Of a stretch of 8,352 nucleotides of DNA, positions 1 through 5,655 are shown piece by piece. Within the stretch, counting starts at the first letter, position 1. Each line of letters begins with the position of its first letter. This DNA comes from CBDUBU01 sp965365465 (GTDB taxonomy: Bacteria; Bacteroidota; Rhodothermia; Rhodothermales; DASSAV01), in the NCBI GenBank assembly GCA_965365465.1, contig CBDUBU010000172.1, positions 1-8,352 of the forward strand. The letters run 5' to 3'. The translations under genes were made by a program, and so were the position numbers. The notes below the pieces were generated by a model. It was not told where the DNA came from and did no database searches. It saw only the letters and a list, made by a program, of their open reading frames with translations.

Positions 1-1151
1 GGCGGGAACAGGCCGCCGAGCGCACGCTCACGACGCTCCGCTTTTTCTGGAACGCGCCGATGGATACCGCCGCTTCCGGGGTGACGGGTTACCGGGGCTT
101 TTATTATCATTTCCTCGACATGGACACCGGACACCGATTCAAAACCGTCGAACTGTCTTCCATCGACACGGCGCTGTTGATGCTCGGCGTGCTGTTCAGC
201 CGAGAGTACTTCGACGGGGATACGCCGCAGGAGCAGGAAATCCGCGCCCTGTCCGATTCGCTCTACCGGCGCGTCGAGTGGGACTGGATGCAGCCGCATC
301 ACCCGCTGATCGTCATGGCGTGGCATCCGGAACGGGAATACGGACGCGCCGACTATACAGGGTTCAACGAGGCGCACTTTCTCTATATCCTTGCCCTCGG
401 ATCTCCTACCCACCCGGTAGGCCCGGAAGCCTGGGATGCGTTTGTCAGTTCCTACGAGTGGGGTGCGTTCTACGGGCAGGAATACATCCCGTTCAGCCCT
501 CTTTTCGGATCCCAGTATACGCCTTCCTGGATCGACCTGCGGGGCATTCAGGATGCCTACATGCGCGAAAAAGGCATTGACTACTTCGAGAACGCGCGGC
601 GGGCCACCTATGCCCACCGGGCCTACGCCATCGCCAACCCCTCCGGCTTTGAGGATTACGGCGAAAACATCTGGGGCCTTACCGCCTGCGACGGACCGGC
701 AAACGAAAAGCACGTCGTCAATGGCGACTCGGTGCAGTTCCACACGTACTGGGCGCGTGGAGCCAGCCTCCAACACATCAACGACGACGGGACGATTGCG
801 CCGACCGCTGCAGGCGGTTCCATCGCCTTCGCGCCGGAGATCGTAGTTCCCGCCCTGAAAGCGATGCGCTCGCAGTACGGCGACCGCATTTTTAACCAGT
901 ACGGGTTTGTCGATGCTTTTAACCCTACCTTCCGTTTCGAGGGCGTACCGGTGGAACGGGGGCCGGTTTATCCCGAAATGGGCTGGTTCGACGACGACCA
1001 ACTCGGCATCGACCAGGGGCCGATTCTGCTGATGCTGGAGAACTACAGAACCGGATTTGTCTGGGAGGTGATGAAAAAAAGCCCGTACATCGTGCAGGGC
1101 CTCTGCCGCGCCGGATTCACCGGCGGGTGGCTCGAAGGCCGGTGCGAATAA
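1..1151 (+). CDS. GH144 / glycoamylase-like family protein, probable endo-beta-1,2-glucanase (5' end outside window)
   Basis: The frame is open from base 3 to the TAA at 1149-1151 and shows 382 residues. The ATG at 60 is internal: codons before it read REQAAERTLTTLRFFWNAP, the conserved lead-in of this family, so the true start lies upstream of the window. Family landmarks seen in order (visible numbering): GYRGFYYHFLDMDTG near 29-43, SSIDTALLMLGVL near 52-64, a QPHHPL segment near 97, FNEAHFLYILALGSPTHPV near 121-139, a Tyr/Phe/Trp-rich stretch near 157-178, DYGENIWGLTACDGP near 218-232, and DDDQLGIDQGPILLMLENYR near 330-349. This pattern matches the glycoamylase-like Pfam domain and COG5368, which includes GH144 endo-beta-1,2-glucanases that release sophoro-oligosaccharides. 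The aromatic-rich (alpha/alpha)6 character fits. The signal peptide would be in the missing N-terminus, so export is inferred. The neighbouring ABC importer and beta-1,2-oligoglucan phosphorylase-like gene favour beta-1,2-glucan over starch as substrate. Family call is strong, exact specificity moderate. Confidence 0.88.
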   Translation, partial: REQAAERTLTTLRFFWNAPMDTAASGVTGYRGFYYHFLDMDTGHRFKTVELSSIDTALLMLGVLFSREYFDGDTPQEQEIRALSDSLYRRVEWDWMQPHHPLIVMAWHPEREYGRADYTGFNEAHFLYILALGSPTHPVGPEAWDAFVSSYEWGAFYGQEYIPFSPLFGSQYTPSWIDLRGIQDAYMREKGIDYFENARRATYAHRAYAIANPSGFEDYGENIWGLTACDGPANEKHVVNGDSVQFHTYWARGASLQHINDDGTIAPTAAGGSIAFAPEIVVPALKAMRSQYGDRIFNQYGFVDAFNPTFRFEGVPVERGPVYPEMGWFDDDQLGIDQGPILLMLENYRTGFVWEVMKKSPYIVQGLCRAGFTGGWLEGRCE

Positions 1152-1161
1152 TTTTCCTGTT

Positions 1162-1202
1162 AATCGCGGCGCCATTGCGATTCGGTTGAGATGTGGTAGA
1201 AT
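1162..1202 (+). promoter_or_regulatory. Possible sigma70-like promoter with overlapping inverted repeat, upstream of the toxin-antitoxin remnant
   Basis: TTGCGA (1175-1180) and TAGAAT (1197-1202) are separated by 16 nt, giving 4/6 and 5/6 matches to the sigma70 consensus. The predicted start of transcription falls at about the ATG at 1209, which would make a near-leaderless message. A 6-bp inverted repeat, AATCGC (1162-1167) and GCGATT (1177-1182), overlaps the -35 hexamer and surrounds the palindrome GGCGCC. Toxin-antitoxin operons are commonly autorepressed at palindromes over their promoter, so this may be the surviving operator. The repeat also lies just after the GH144 stop, but no T-run follows it, so a terminator role is not supported. 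If the host is in Bacteroidota, this promoter consensus would not be the usual one there. Confidence 0.3.
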
Positions 1203-1208
1203 GAAGCC

Positions 1209-1418
1209 ATGACAATACTGTTGAAAAAAGTTATCCGGGCGTTGAGCAACCTGCCTGCAGAGAAGCAGGATAGCTGCCCGGATCCTTGAAGATCTGCGCA
1301 TGGAGCAAGAAGACAAGCCGGAAGACTGGGCATGGCAGGCTATTCGGCGTGTTACAGGGAGCACAACCGGCGGCATAAGCCCGATGAAATCCTGGCGATG
1401 ACGCGGGGCAGTGAGTAA
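1209..1418 (+). pseudogene. Broken antitoxin gene of a VapBC-like toxin-antitoxin module
   Basis: Starting at ATG 1209, the frame reads MTILLKKVIRALSNLPAEKQD and then hits a TGA at 1287. The homologous continuation moves to another frame at 1270 and reads IAARILEDLRMEQEDKPEDW. Joined, this gives the LPxxxQDxIAARILEDL pattern common at the start of small VapB-like antitoxins. That second frame ends at 1399. A third piece, back in the first frame from about 1332, ends with a plausible hydrophilic tail (REHNRRHKPDEILAM) and a TAA at 1416-1418, four bases before the toxin start. At least two frameshifts are therefore needed to rebuild one product of about 70 residues. The order antitoxin then PIN toxin with a few bases between them is the normal layout of such modules. 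Recognition of the head is fairly secure; the tail is inferred from position and frame. Confidence 0.6.
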
Positions 1419-1421
1419 TCT

Positions 1422-1496
1422 ATGGCCGCTCTCGTGGACAGCAATGTCCTGCTTGATATCTTGACGGAAGATCCCGTTAAGAAAAGGATAAACTGA
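1422..1496 (+). pseudogene. Truncated VapC-type PIN-domain toxin remnant
   Basis: The frame from ATG 1422 gives MAALVDSNVLLDILTEDP and then VKKRIN and a TGA at 1494-1496, 24 residues in all. The first 18 residues match the canonical start of PIN-domain ribonuclease toxins, including the first metal-binding Asp in LVDSNVLLDIL. An intact PIN toxin has roughly 130 residues, so nearly the whole domain is gone, including the other acidic catalytic residues. It cannot be an active nuclease. The breakpoint lies near 1475, and the SGNH gene begins only 21 nt after the remnant's stop codon. This suggests that a deletion joined the toxin's 5' end to the region upstream of 1518, or that new DNA was inserted there. 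Confidence 0.65.
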
Positions 1497-1517
1497 AACG
1501 CGAATGCGAGGCCAGAG

Positions 1518-2252
1518 ATGAAACCCAACCTGCAAACGCTCTCTTCCTGGAAATGGCTGTTTTTACTGCTTCTCCTTACTGCGTGCGGGACTGGCCCAAA
1601 GGAAATGGCCTTGCAACCGGCGGAAGGACCGGTTCGCATCGTCGTGCTGGGGTCTTCCACGGCGGAAGGGACCGGGCCGACGGACCCGGCTAACGCCTGG
1701 GTCAACCGGTACCGGGATTATGTGCTGGAGGCGCGGCCCGGCAGCGAGGTCGTGAACCTGGCAAAAGGCGGATATACCACCTACCATATCCTGCCGACCG
1801 GCTCCGACCTCCGGGAAGGACGACCGGCGGCGGACACGGCCCGCAACATCACCCGCGCCCTCGAACTGAAGCCGGATGCTATTCTCATCAACCTGCCCTC
1901 CAACGATGCCGCTTCCGGGTTCACCGTCGCGGAGCAGCTTGAGAATTATGCAACCGTGGCGGCGGCAGCCGGAGACGTGCCTCTCTGGATCATGACACCG
2001 CAGCCGCGCAACCTGCCGGAAAAGGGACGCAGCGAACAGGAAGTCTTGCGCAACGAGATCCGCGCCCGCTATGGCGACCATGTCATCGATTTCTGGTCAG
2101 GCATCGCGGCAGAAGACCGAACGGTAAAACCGGACTACGACTCCGGAGATGGCATTCACCTGAACGATGAGGCGCACCGCCTCCTTTTCGAGCGCGTGCA
2201 GGCGGCGCACGTGCTCGGGGTGGGAGCGCCTGTGGAAGCTCTTGCCGAGTAA
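1518..2252 (+). CDS. SGNH/GDSL-family hydrolase lipoprotein (putative carbohydrate acyl-esterase)
   Basis: This 244-residue protein begins MKPNLQTLSSWKW and continues into a Leu-rich membrane segment ending in the lipobox LTAC, with the lipidated Cys at 23. SGNH blocks are all present: block I VVLGSSTAEG with the likely nucleophile Ser47, block II Gly in NLAKGGYTT (Gly84/85), block III Asn129 in NLPSND, and block V DGIH with Asp211 and His214. The size is normal for a single SGNH domain. It should be an esterase anchored to a membrane and facing the periplasm or outside. The start is supported by GAGG at 1508-1511, 6 nt before the ATG. It ends 4 nt before the binding-protein gene, so it is very likely co-transcribed with the importer. 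That context suggests it removes acyl groups (for example succinyl or acetyl) from substituted beta-1,2-glucans, but this is inference. SGNH enzymes are diverse and the substrate cannot be read from the sequence. Confidence 0.88.
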   Translation: MKPNLQTLSSWKWLFLLLLLTACGTGPKEMALQPAEGPVRIVVLGSSTAEGTGPTDPANAWVNRYRDYVLEARPGSEVVNLAKGGYTTYHILPTGSDLREGRPAADTARNITRALELKPDAILINLPSNDAASGFTVAEQLENYATVAAAAGDVPLWIMTPQPRNLPEKGRSEQEVLRNEIRARYGDHVIDFWSGIAAEDRTVKPDYDSGDGIHLNDEAHRLLFERVQAAHVLGVGAPVEALAE

Positions 2253-2256
2253 GCTG

Positions 2257-3552
2257 ATGAAACAGAGATCCATTCCATCCGTCCTTCCCGTTCTGTACGT
2301 GCTTCTCGCCGGGGGGGTCCTGCTGCCGGGGTGTGGCGCGGCGTCGCAGGAAACCGAAACCATCGAGTTCTGGGCGATGGGACGCGAGGGCGAGGTGGTT
2401 CAGGAACTGATCCCCGGTTTCGAGCGGCAGCATCCGGGCATCCGCGTCAAAGTCCAGCAGATGCCGTGGACCGCCGCGCACGAGAAGCTCTTGACGGCCT
2501 TTGCCGGGGATGCCATGCCCGACCTGTGCCAGTTGGGAAATACCTGGATCCCCGAATTCGTGGCGCTCAATGCCCTGGAAAACCTGGATCCCTGGATTGC
2601 CCGCTCCGGCGCCATCGACCGCGAGGACTACTTTTCCGGCATCTGGGAGACTAACCGGATGGGGAATCACGTGTACGGCCTGCCCTGGTATGTCGATACC
2701 CGCGTCCTGTTCTACCGGAAGGACCTGCTGCAAAATGCCGGTTACGAGACCATGCCCGACACCTGGGAAGGCTGGGTCGAGGCCATGCGGGCCGTCAAGC
2801 GCCAGACAGGAGACGACGGGTACGCCATTCTGCTGCCGGTGAACGAGTGGGCGCAGCCCCTGATACTGGGCCAGCAGGCAGGCGCTGTCTTCCTGAAAGA
2901 TGGCGACCGCTACGGCGACTTCAGCGGCGAAGCCTTCCGGGAGGCATTCACCTTCTACGTCAATCTCTTCCGCGAGGGACTCGCGCCCTCGCTTTCGACG
3001 ACGCAGATCTCGAACCTGTATCAGGAGTTCAGCCGGGGGTATTTTTCCATGTACATCACCGGCCCCTGGAACGTCGGGGAGTTCAAGCGGCGCGTTCCGC
3101 CCGAATTGCAGGATGCCTGGATGACCGCGCCGCTGCCCGGCCCGGACACGCCCGGCGTCTCACTCGCCGGCGGGTCGAGTCTGGCGCTGTTCCGCTCGTC
3201 GGAGCACCCGGAGGCAGCGTGGAAACTGATGACCTATCTTTCCGCGCCGGAACAGCAGGCGGCCTTTTACCGGCTTACGGGCAATCTGCCGGCCCGCAAA
3301 CAGGCATGGAAGGATACAACCCTCGCGGGCGACCCGTACATGCAAGCCTTTTTCGAGCAGCTTTCCCGCGTGCAGCCCATGCCGAAAGTGCCTGAGTGGG
3401 AGCGCATCTCCACGCGGGTGCTGGAGTACGCCGAAGCCGCCGTCCGGGGGCAGTTGACCATCGATCAGGCGCTGGCCCGGCTCGATCAGGACGTGGATCA
3501 GATTCTCGAAAAGCGGCGCTGGATGCTTCGCCGCCAGGAGGAAGAGTCTTAA
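2257..3552 (+). CDS. Sugar ABC transporter solute-binding lipoprotein (family 1, CUT1 type)
   Basis: The 431-residue product starts at ATG 2257, 4 nt after the SGNH stop. An in-frame ATG at 2167 lies inside the SGNH gene and would put about 30 charged residues before the signal peptide, so it is rejected. The chosen start gives a short basic n-region, a hydrophobic core and the lipobox LPGC, with the lipidated Cys at 26. The mature protein shows the family 1 pattern: IEFWAMGREGEVVQ, then IPGFERQHPGIRVKVQQMPW, AFAGDAMPDLCQLGNTW, GLPWYVDTRVLFYRKDLL, a GPWNVGEF segment, and GGSSLALFRSSEHPEAAW followed by YLSAPEQQAAFYRLTGNLPARK. These are hallmarks of oligosaccharide-binding proteins of the MalE/MsmE group. 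It should deliver oligosaccharide to the two permeases encoded next. Sophoro-oligosaccharide as ligand is inferred from the GH144 and GH94 neighbours. The SD is weak (a GAG 7 nt upstream), which suggests translational coupling to the SGNH gene. Confidence 0.93.
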   Translation: MKQRSIPSVLPVLYVLLAGGVLLPGCGAASQETETIEFWAMGREGEVVQELIPGFERQHPGIRVKVQQMPWTAAHEKLLTAFAGDAMPDLCQLGNTWIPEFVALNALENLDPWIARSGAIDREDYFSGIWETNRMGNHVYGLPWYVDTRVLFYRKDLLQNAGYETMPDTWEGWVEAMRAVKRQTGDDGYAILLPVNEWAQPLILGQQAGAVFLKDGDRYGDFSGEAFREAFTFYVNLFREGLAPSLSTTQISNLYQEFSRGYFSMYITGPWNVGEFKRRVPPELQDAWMTAPLPGPDTPGVSLAGGSSLALFRSSEHPEAAWKLMTYLSAPEQQAAFYRLTGNLPARKQAWKDTTLAGDPYMQAFFEQLSRVQPMPKVPEWERISTRVLEYAEAAVRGQLTIDQALARLDQDVDQILEKRRWMLRRQEEES

Positions 3553-3581
3553 CGACCCCGCCGGCCCTGCGCCGGAATACC

Positions 3582-4547
3582 ATGAGCATTGTTGTTGCTT
3601 CGGAACCCTCACAAGTGGCGCCCCCGGTCAACCCGCAGGCGGCGCGGGCGCCGCGGCGCGGCCTCGCGGAAGATGCCTACGTAAAGGCGGCTTACCTCTT
3701 TCTGGCTCCGGCCCTGCTGGTGATCGGGCTGTTCTTTTTCCTGCCCGTCGCGGCGGCGCTGGCGCTCAGTTTCACCGACTTCGATATCTATGCCCTCGGA
3801 GACCTGGCGAACTGGCGGTTCGTCGGCCTCGGCAACTATGGCCGATTGCTTCAGAATCCGGTGTTCTGGACGGCGCTGAAAAATACGTTCTACTTCGTGC
3901 TGGTGGGCGGGCCGCTCTCGGTGGCGGTATCGCTCGGCGCGGCGCTGCTGGTCAATGCGCGGCTCGTTCGCTTCAAGGGGTTCTTCCGCACGGCCTACTT
4001 CGCGCCCGTCGTGACAACCCTGGTGGCGGTGGCTGTCGTCTGGCGCTACCTGTTCCACGCCCGCTTCGGCCTGCTCAACTACGCGCTCGGCTGGTTCGGT
4101 CTCGGCCCGATAGACTGGCTGGGCGACCCGCACTGGGCTATGCCGGCCATTATTTTGCTGGCGGTGTGGAAAAACTTCGGGTATAACATGATTATCTTCA
4201 TCGCGGGGCTGCAAAGCATCCCGGACTACCTGTACGAGGCGGCTACGGTGGACGGGGCGAACTTCAGGCAGCAATTCAGGAACATCACACTGCCCATGCT
4301 GGCGCCGACCTTTCTGTTCGTGAGCGTCATCACCATGATCGGCTACTTCCAGTTGTTCGCCGAGCCGTACGTCATGACACAGGGCGGCCCGCTGCGGAGC
4401 ACCCTCAGCATCGTGCTGCTGATGTATGAAGAGGGTTTCCGGTGGTGGAACATGGGCTACGCCGCCGCCGTCGCGTTCGTGCTGTTCGTCATCATTCTGG
4501 CGGCGACCCTGCTCCAGTTGAGGCTTCAAAAAGGAGTGGACGAATGA
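3582..4547 (+). CDS. Sugar ABC transporter permease, MalF-like
   Basis: The 321-residue product starts at ATG 3582, 29 nt after the binding-protein stop. An upstream in-frame ATG at 3396 would overlap the binding-protein gene by over 150 nt and add an unrelated Arg-rich leader, so it is rejected. A Pro/Ala-rich cytoplasmic stretch of about 35 residues precedes the first membrane segment (AAYLFLAPALLVIGLFFFLP, residues 36-55). About five more hydrophobic segments follow. The EAA loop that contacts the ATPase is clear at 219-240, with the core EAATVDGANFRQQF and then ITLP. Binding-protein-dependent transport system inner-membrane domain; by order and N-terminal form it is the MalF/UgpA-type subunit. 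It pairs with the next permease in the inner membrane to import the oligosaccharide. Its stop overlaps the next gene's start (ATGA). Confidence 0.94.
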   Translation: MSIVVASEPSQVAPPVNPQAARAPRRGLAEDAYVKAAYLFLAPALLVIGLFFFLPVAAALALSFTDFDIYALGDLANWRFVGLGNYGRLLQNPVFWTALKNTFYFVLVGGPLSVAVSLGAALLVNARLVRFKGFFRTAYFAPVVTTLVAVAVVWRYLFHARFGLLNYALGWFGLGPIDWLGDPHWAMPAIILLAVWKNFGYNMIIFIAGLQSIPDYLYEAATVDGANFRQQFRNITLPMLAPTFLFVSVITMIGYFQLFAEPYVMTQGGPLRSTLSIVLLMYEEGFRWWNMGYAAAVAFVLFVIILAATLLQLRLQKGVDE

Positions 4548-5365
4548 AAAAGGCAGGCATCAAGATTGCGCTGTACGCGGCGCTGCTTCTGGGAACCGTG
4601 TTTTCCCTCGTGCCGCTGGTCTGGATGGTGTTTGCCTCGGTCATGCCCTCCGGGCAGGCGAGTACGTTTCCTCCGCCTTTCTTTCCCCGTGAGGTGACGC
4701 TGGCGCATTACGCCGAACTGTTTACGCGGCTGAACCTGGGTCGGTACCTGCTCAACAGCGTGATCATCACGACGGCGGTGACACTCATCTCGCTCTTTCT
4801 GAACTCGATGGCTGGTTATGCTTTTGCCAAGTTCCGTTTTCGGGGGCGCGACCGGCTGTTCAAGGTGTTGCTGGGCGCACTGGTCATTCCCGCTCAGGTG
4901 GCGATGCTGCCGCTGTTCCTGATGCTCAAGCAACTGGGCGTCATCAACACGTACTGGGGCGTCATCATTCCCGGCATGGCTACTATCTTCGGCATCTTCC
5001 TGATCCGGCAGTATGCCTTTTCCATCCCCGACAGCCTGCTCGATGCGGCTCGCATCGACGGGGCGGGCGAGTTCCGGATTTACTGGTCGCTGGTGCTGCC
5101 TCTTATCAAACCCATTCTCGTCACCCTGGCGATCTTTACCTTTATGAGCATCTGGAACGATTTCATGTGGCCGCTGATCGTACTGACGGATAGCTCCATG
5201 TATACCCTGCCCGTTGCGCTGGCGAACCTGGTCGGGGAGCACGTTCAGGACATCGAGTTGATGATGGCCGGCTCCGTCCTTACGGTGCTCCCGGTCATGC
5301 TGCTTTTCATCGTTCTCCAGCGGTACTATCTGGAAGGAATCATGATGGGGAGCGTGAAAGGATGA
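4544..5365 (+). CDS. Sugar ABC transporter permease, MalG-like
   Basis: The 273-residue product starts at ATG 4544, overlapping the previous stop in ATGA. A strong Shine-Dalgarno (AAAGGAG, 4530-4536) sits 7 nt upstream, and this fixes the start despite a longer open frame from 4442. The first membrane segment spans residues 7-31, and six segments are expected. The signature NSVIITTAVTLISLFLNSMAG near 71-91 and GYAFAKFRFRGRDRLF are typical of MalG/UgpE subunits. The EAA loop is at 167-188, with the core DAARIDGAGEFRIYW and then VLPL. The C-terminus YYLEGIMMGSVKG is the usual end of this family (QRYYVEGLTAGAVKG-like). It forms a heterodimer with the MalF-like protein. No ATPase gene follows; many CUT1 importers share a MalK/MsmK-type ATPase encoded elsewhere. 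Confidence 0.95.
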   Translation: MKKAGIKIALYAALLLGTVFSLVPLVWMVFASVMPSGQASTFPPPFFPREVTLAHYAELFTRLNLGRYLLNSVIITTAVTLISLFLNSMAGYAFAKFRFRGRDRLFKVLLGALVIPAQVAMLPLFLMLKQLGVINTYWGVIIPGMATIFGIFLIRQYAFSIPDSLLDAARIDGAGEFRIYWSLVLPLIKPILVTLAIFTFMSIWNDFMWPLIVLTDSSMYTLPVALANLVGEHVQDIELMMAGSVLTVLPVMLLFIVLQRYYLEGIMMGSVKG

Positions 5366-5532
5366 AAGTGCATCTATGCATCAAGGATGGCAGTCGCTCT
5401 CTTTCCGACTTTGCTTCTTACCGAGTCGACTGCAAGGTTCTGGGCATAGATGCTTCGCGTTCGCTGCTAATGACGCAAAGGGTAAGGCAGCGTGCTGCAT
5501 TCTTGCCCCTGTTATCCCGGCGACCGCAGTAA
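5362..5532 (+). CDS. Doubtful small ORF overlapping the permease stop (56 aa)
   Basis: ATG 5362 overlaps the permease TGA in an ATGA arrangement and has a good Shine-Dalgarno-like GGGGAG at 5347-5352. The frame runs 56 codons to a TAA at 5530. The product begins MKVHLCIKDGSRSL and is Ser/Arg-rich, with no recognisable domain, signal peptide or membrane segment. It lies exactly over the inverted repeats of the intercistronic region, and base pairing could explain its composition better than selection on protein. It could be a translationally coupled leader peptide, the head of a lost gene, or chance. I lean to chance or a non-conserved leader. Confidence 0.15.
   Translation: MKVHLCIKDGSRSLSDFASYRVDCKVLGIDASRSLLMTQRVRQRAAFLPLLSRRPQ
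5370..5453 (+). repeat. Nested inverted repeat: 10-bp outer stem and 7-bp inner stem (candidate structured RNA)
   Basis: GCATCTATGC (5370-5379) is the exact reverse complement of GCATAGATGC (5444-5453). Nested within it, GCAGTCG (5390-5396) pairs exactly with CGACTGC (5427-5433), and CTC (5397-5399) can pair with GAG (5423-5425) across a one-base bulge. Between the two stems lies a symmetric internal loop of 10 nt on each side, and both sides contain AAGG (5383-5386 and 5434-5437). The apical loop is pyrimidine-rich. Two exact nested stems of this length in 84 nt are hard to explain by chance. In the transcript this would fold as one long arm just after the permease stop. No known riboswitch motif is recognised. 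A DNA-binding palindrome is a weaker alternative because of the wide spacing. Confidence 0.5.
5480..5508 (+). repeat. Strong hairpin (11 bp with a 3-nt bulge) in the intercistronic region
   Basis: GGGTAAG (5480-5486) pairs with CTTGCCC (5502-5508) through six Watson-Crick pairs and one G-U pair. The adjoining GCAG (5487-5490) pairs with CTGC (5495-5498) and closes a CGTG loop, leaving ATT (5499-5501) as a bulge on the 3' side. No T-run follows (the next bases are CTGTTATC), so it is not an intrinsic terminator. It may be an RNA processing or stabilising structure, or part of a larger folded element with the arm at 5370-5453. Confidence 0.45.
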
Positions 5533-5590
5533 AGAGGGATTTGCAGTGTCAGTCGGCTGCGCCCTCTGGTCTCGCGTCCGTTTACGAGAC
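5533..5590 (+). repeat. Two adjacent hairpins in the intercistronic region
   Basis: The first hairpin has AGAGGG (5533-5538) pairing with CCCTCT (5562-5567), and within it GCAG (5543-5546) pairing with CTGC (5557-5560), separated by a small asymmetric internal loop. The second begins two bases later: GTCTCG (5569-5574) pairs with CGAGAC (5585-5590) around a 10-nt loop. The motif CCTCTGGT also occurs twice, at 5563-5570 and 5596-5603. Each short stem alone could be chance. The tandem order after the two stronger structures makes a folded leader more likely. No T-tract follows either stem. Confidence 0.35.
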
Positions 5591-5623
5591 GTTAACCTCT
5601 GGTTTGCAATGACAAGCCTGAAG

Positions 5624-5642
5624 GGGGCGCCTGCCCCAGGAG
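5624..5642 (+). promoter_or_regulatory. Small hairpin abutting the Shine-Dalgarno of the GH94 gene
   Basis: GGGGC (5624-5628) pairs with GCCCC (5633-5637) around a GCCT loop. It is followed at once by AGGAG (5638-5642), the only good Shine-Dalgarno candidate for the GH94 start at 5656. The spacing of 13 nt to the ATG is longer than usual. The stem does not itself hide the AGGAG, but alternative pairings of CCCC with other G-runs, or refolding of the upstream structures, could change ribosome access. The role is inferred from position only. Confidence 0.35.
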
Positions 5643-5655
5643 AAGAACGCCGGGT

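Noticed and set aside
1461..1494. TTGACG at 1461-1466 as a -35 box for the SGNH gene
   Set aside because: It is codons of the toxin remnant, and no good -10 box lies 16-18 nt downstream. The nearest A/T-rich candidates are 20-22 nt away.
2167..2256. Upstream in-frame start for the binding protein
   Set aside because: It overlaps the SGNH gene and would bury the lipoprotein signal peptide behind about 30 charged residues. The start at 2257 gives a normal lipobox signal.
3396..3581. Upstream in-frame start for the MalF-like permease
   Set aside because: It would overlap the binding-protein gene by over 150 nt, and the added residues are Arg-rich with no family match. The start at 3582 fits the family length.
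3609..4529. Long minus-strand open frame (306 aa) opposite the MalF-like permease
   Set aside because: The product is rich in His, Gln, Arg and Glu, as expected for the antisense of a hydrophobic membrane protein gene. The + strand frame has clear permease motifs.
4526..5242. Minus-strand open frame (238 aa) opposite the MalG-like permease
   Set aside because: Highly charged antisense product with no motif; the + strand encodes an intact permease with an EAA loop.
5480..5600. Intrinsic terminator between permease and GH94
   Set aside because: The hairpins are real on paper, but none is followed by a run of T, so rho-independent termination is not supported.
5376..5612. 78-residue + strand open frame in the gap before GH94
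   Set aside because: It has no plausible ribosome site or domain, its Cys/Ser/Ala-rich composition looks random, and it covers inverted repeats.
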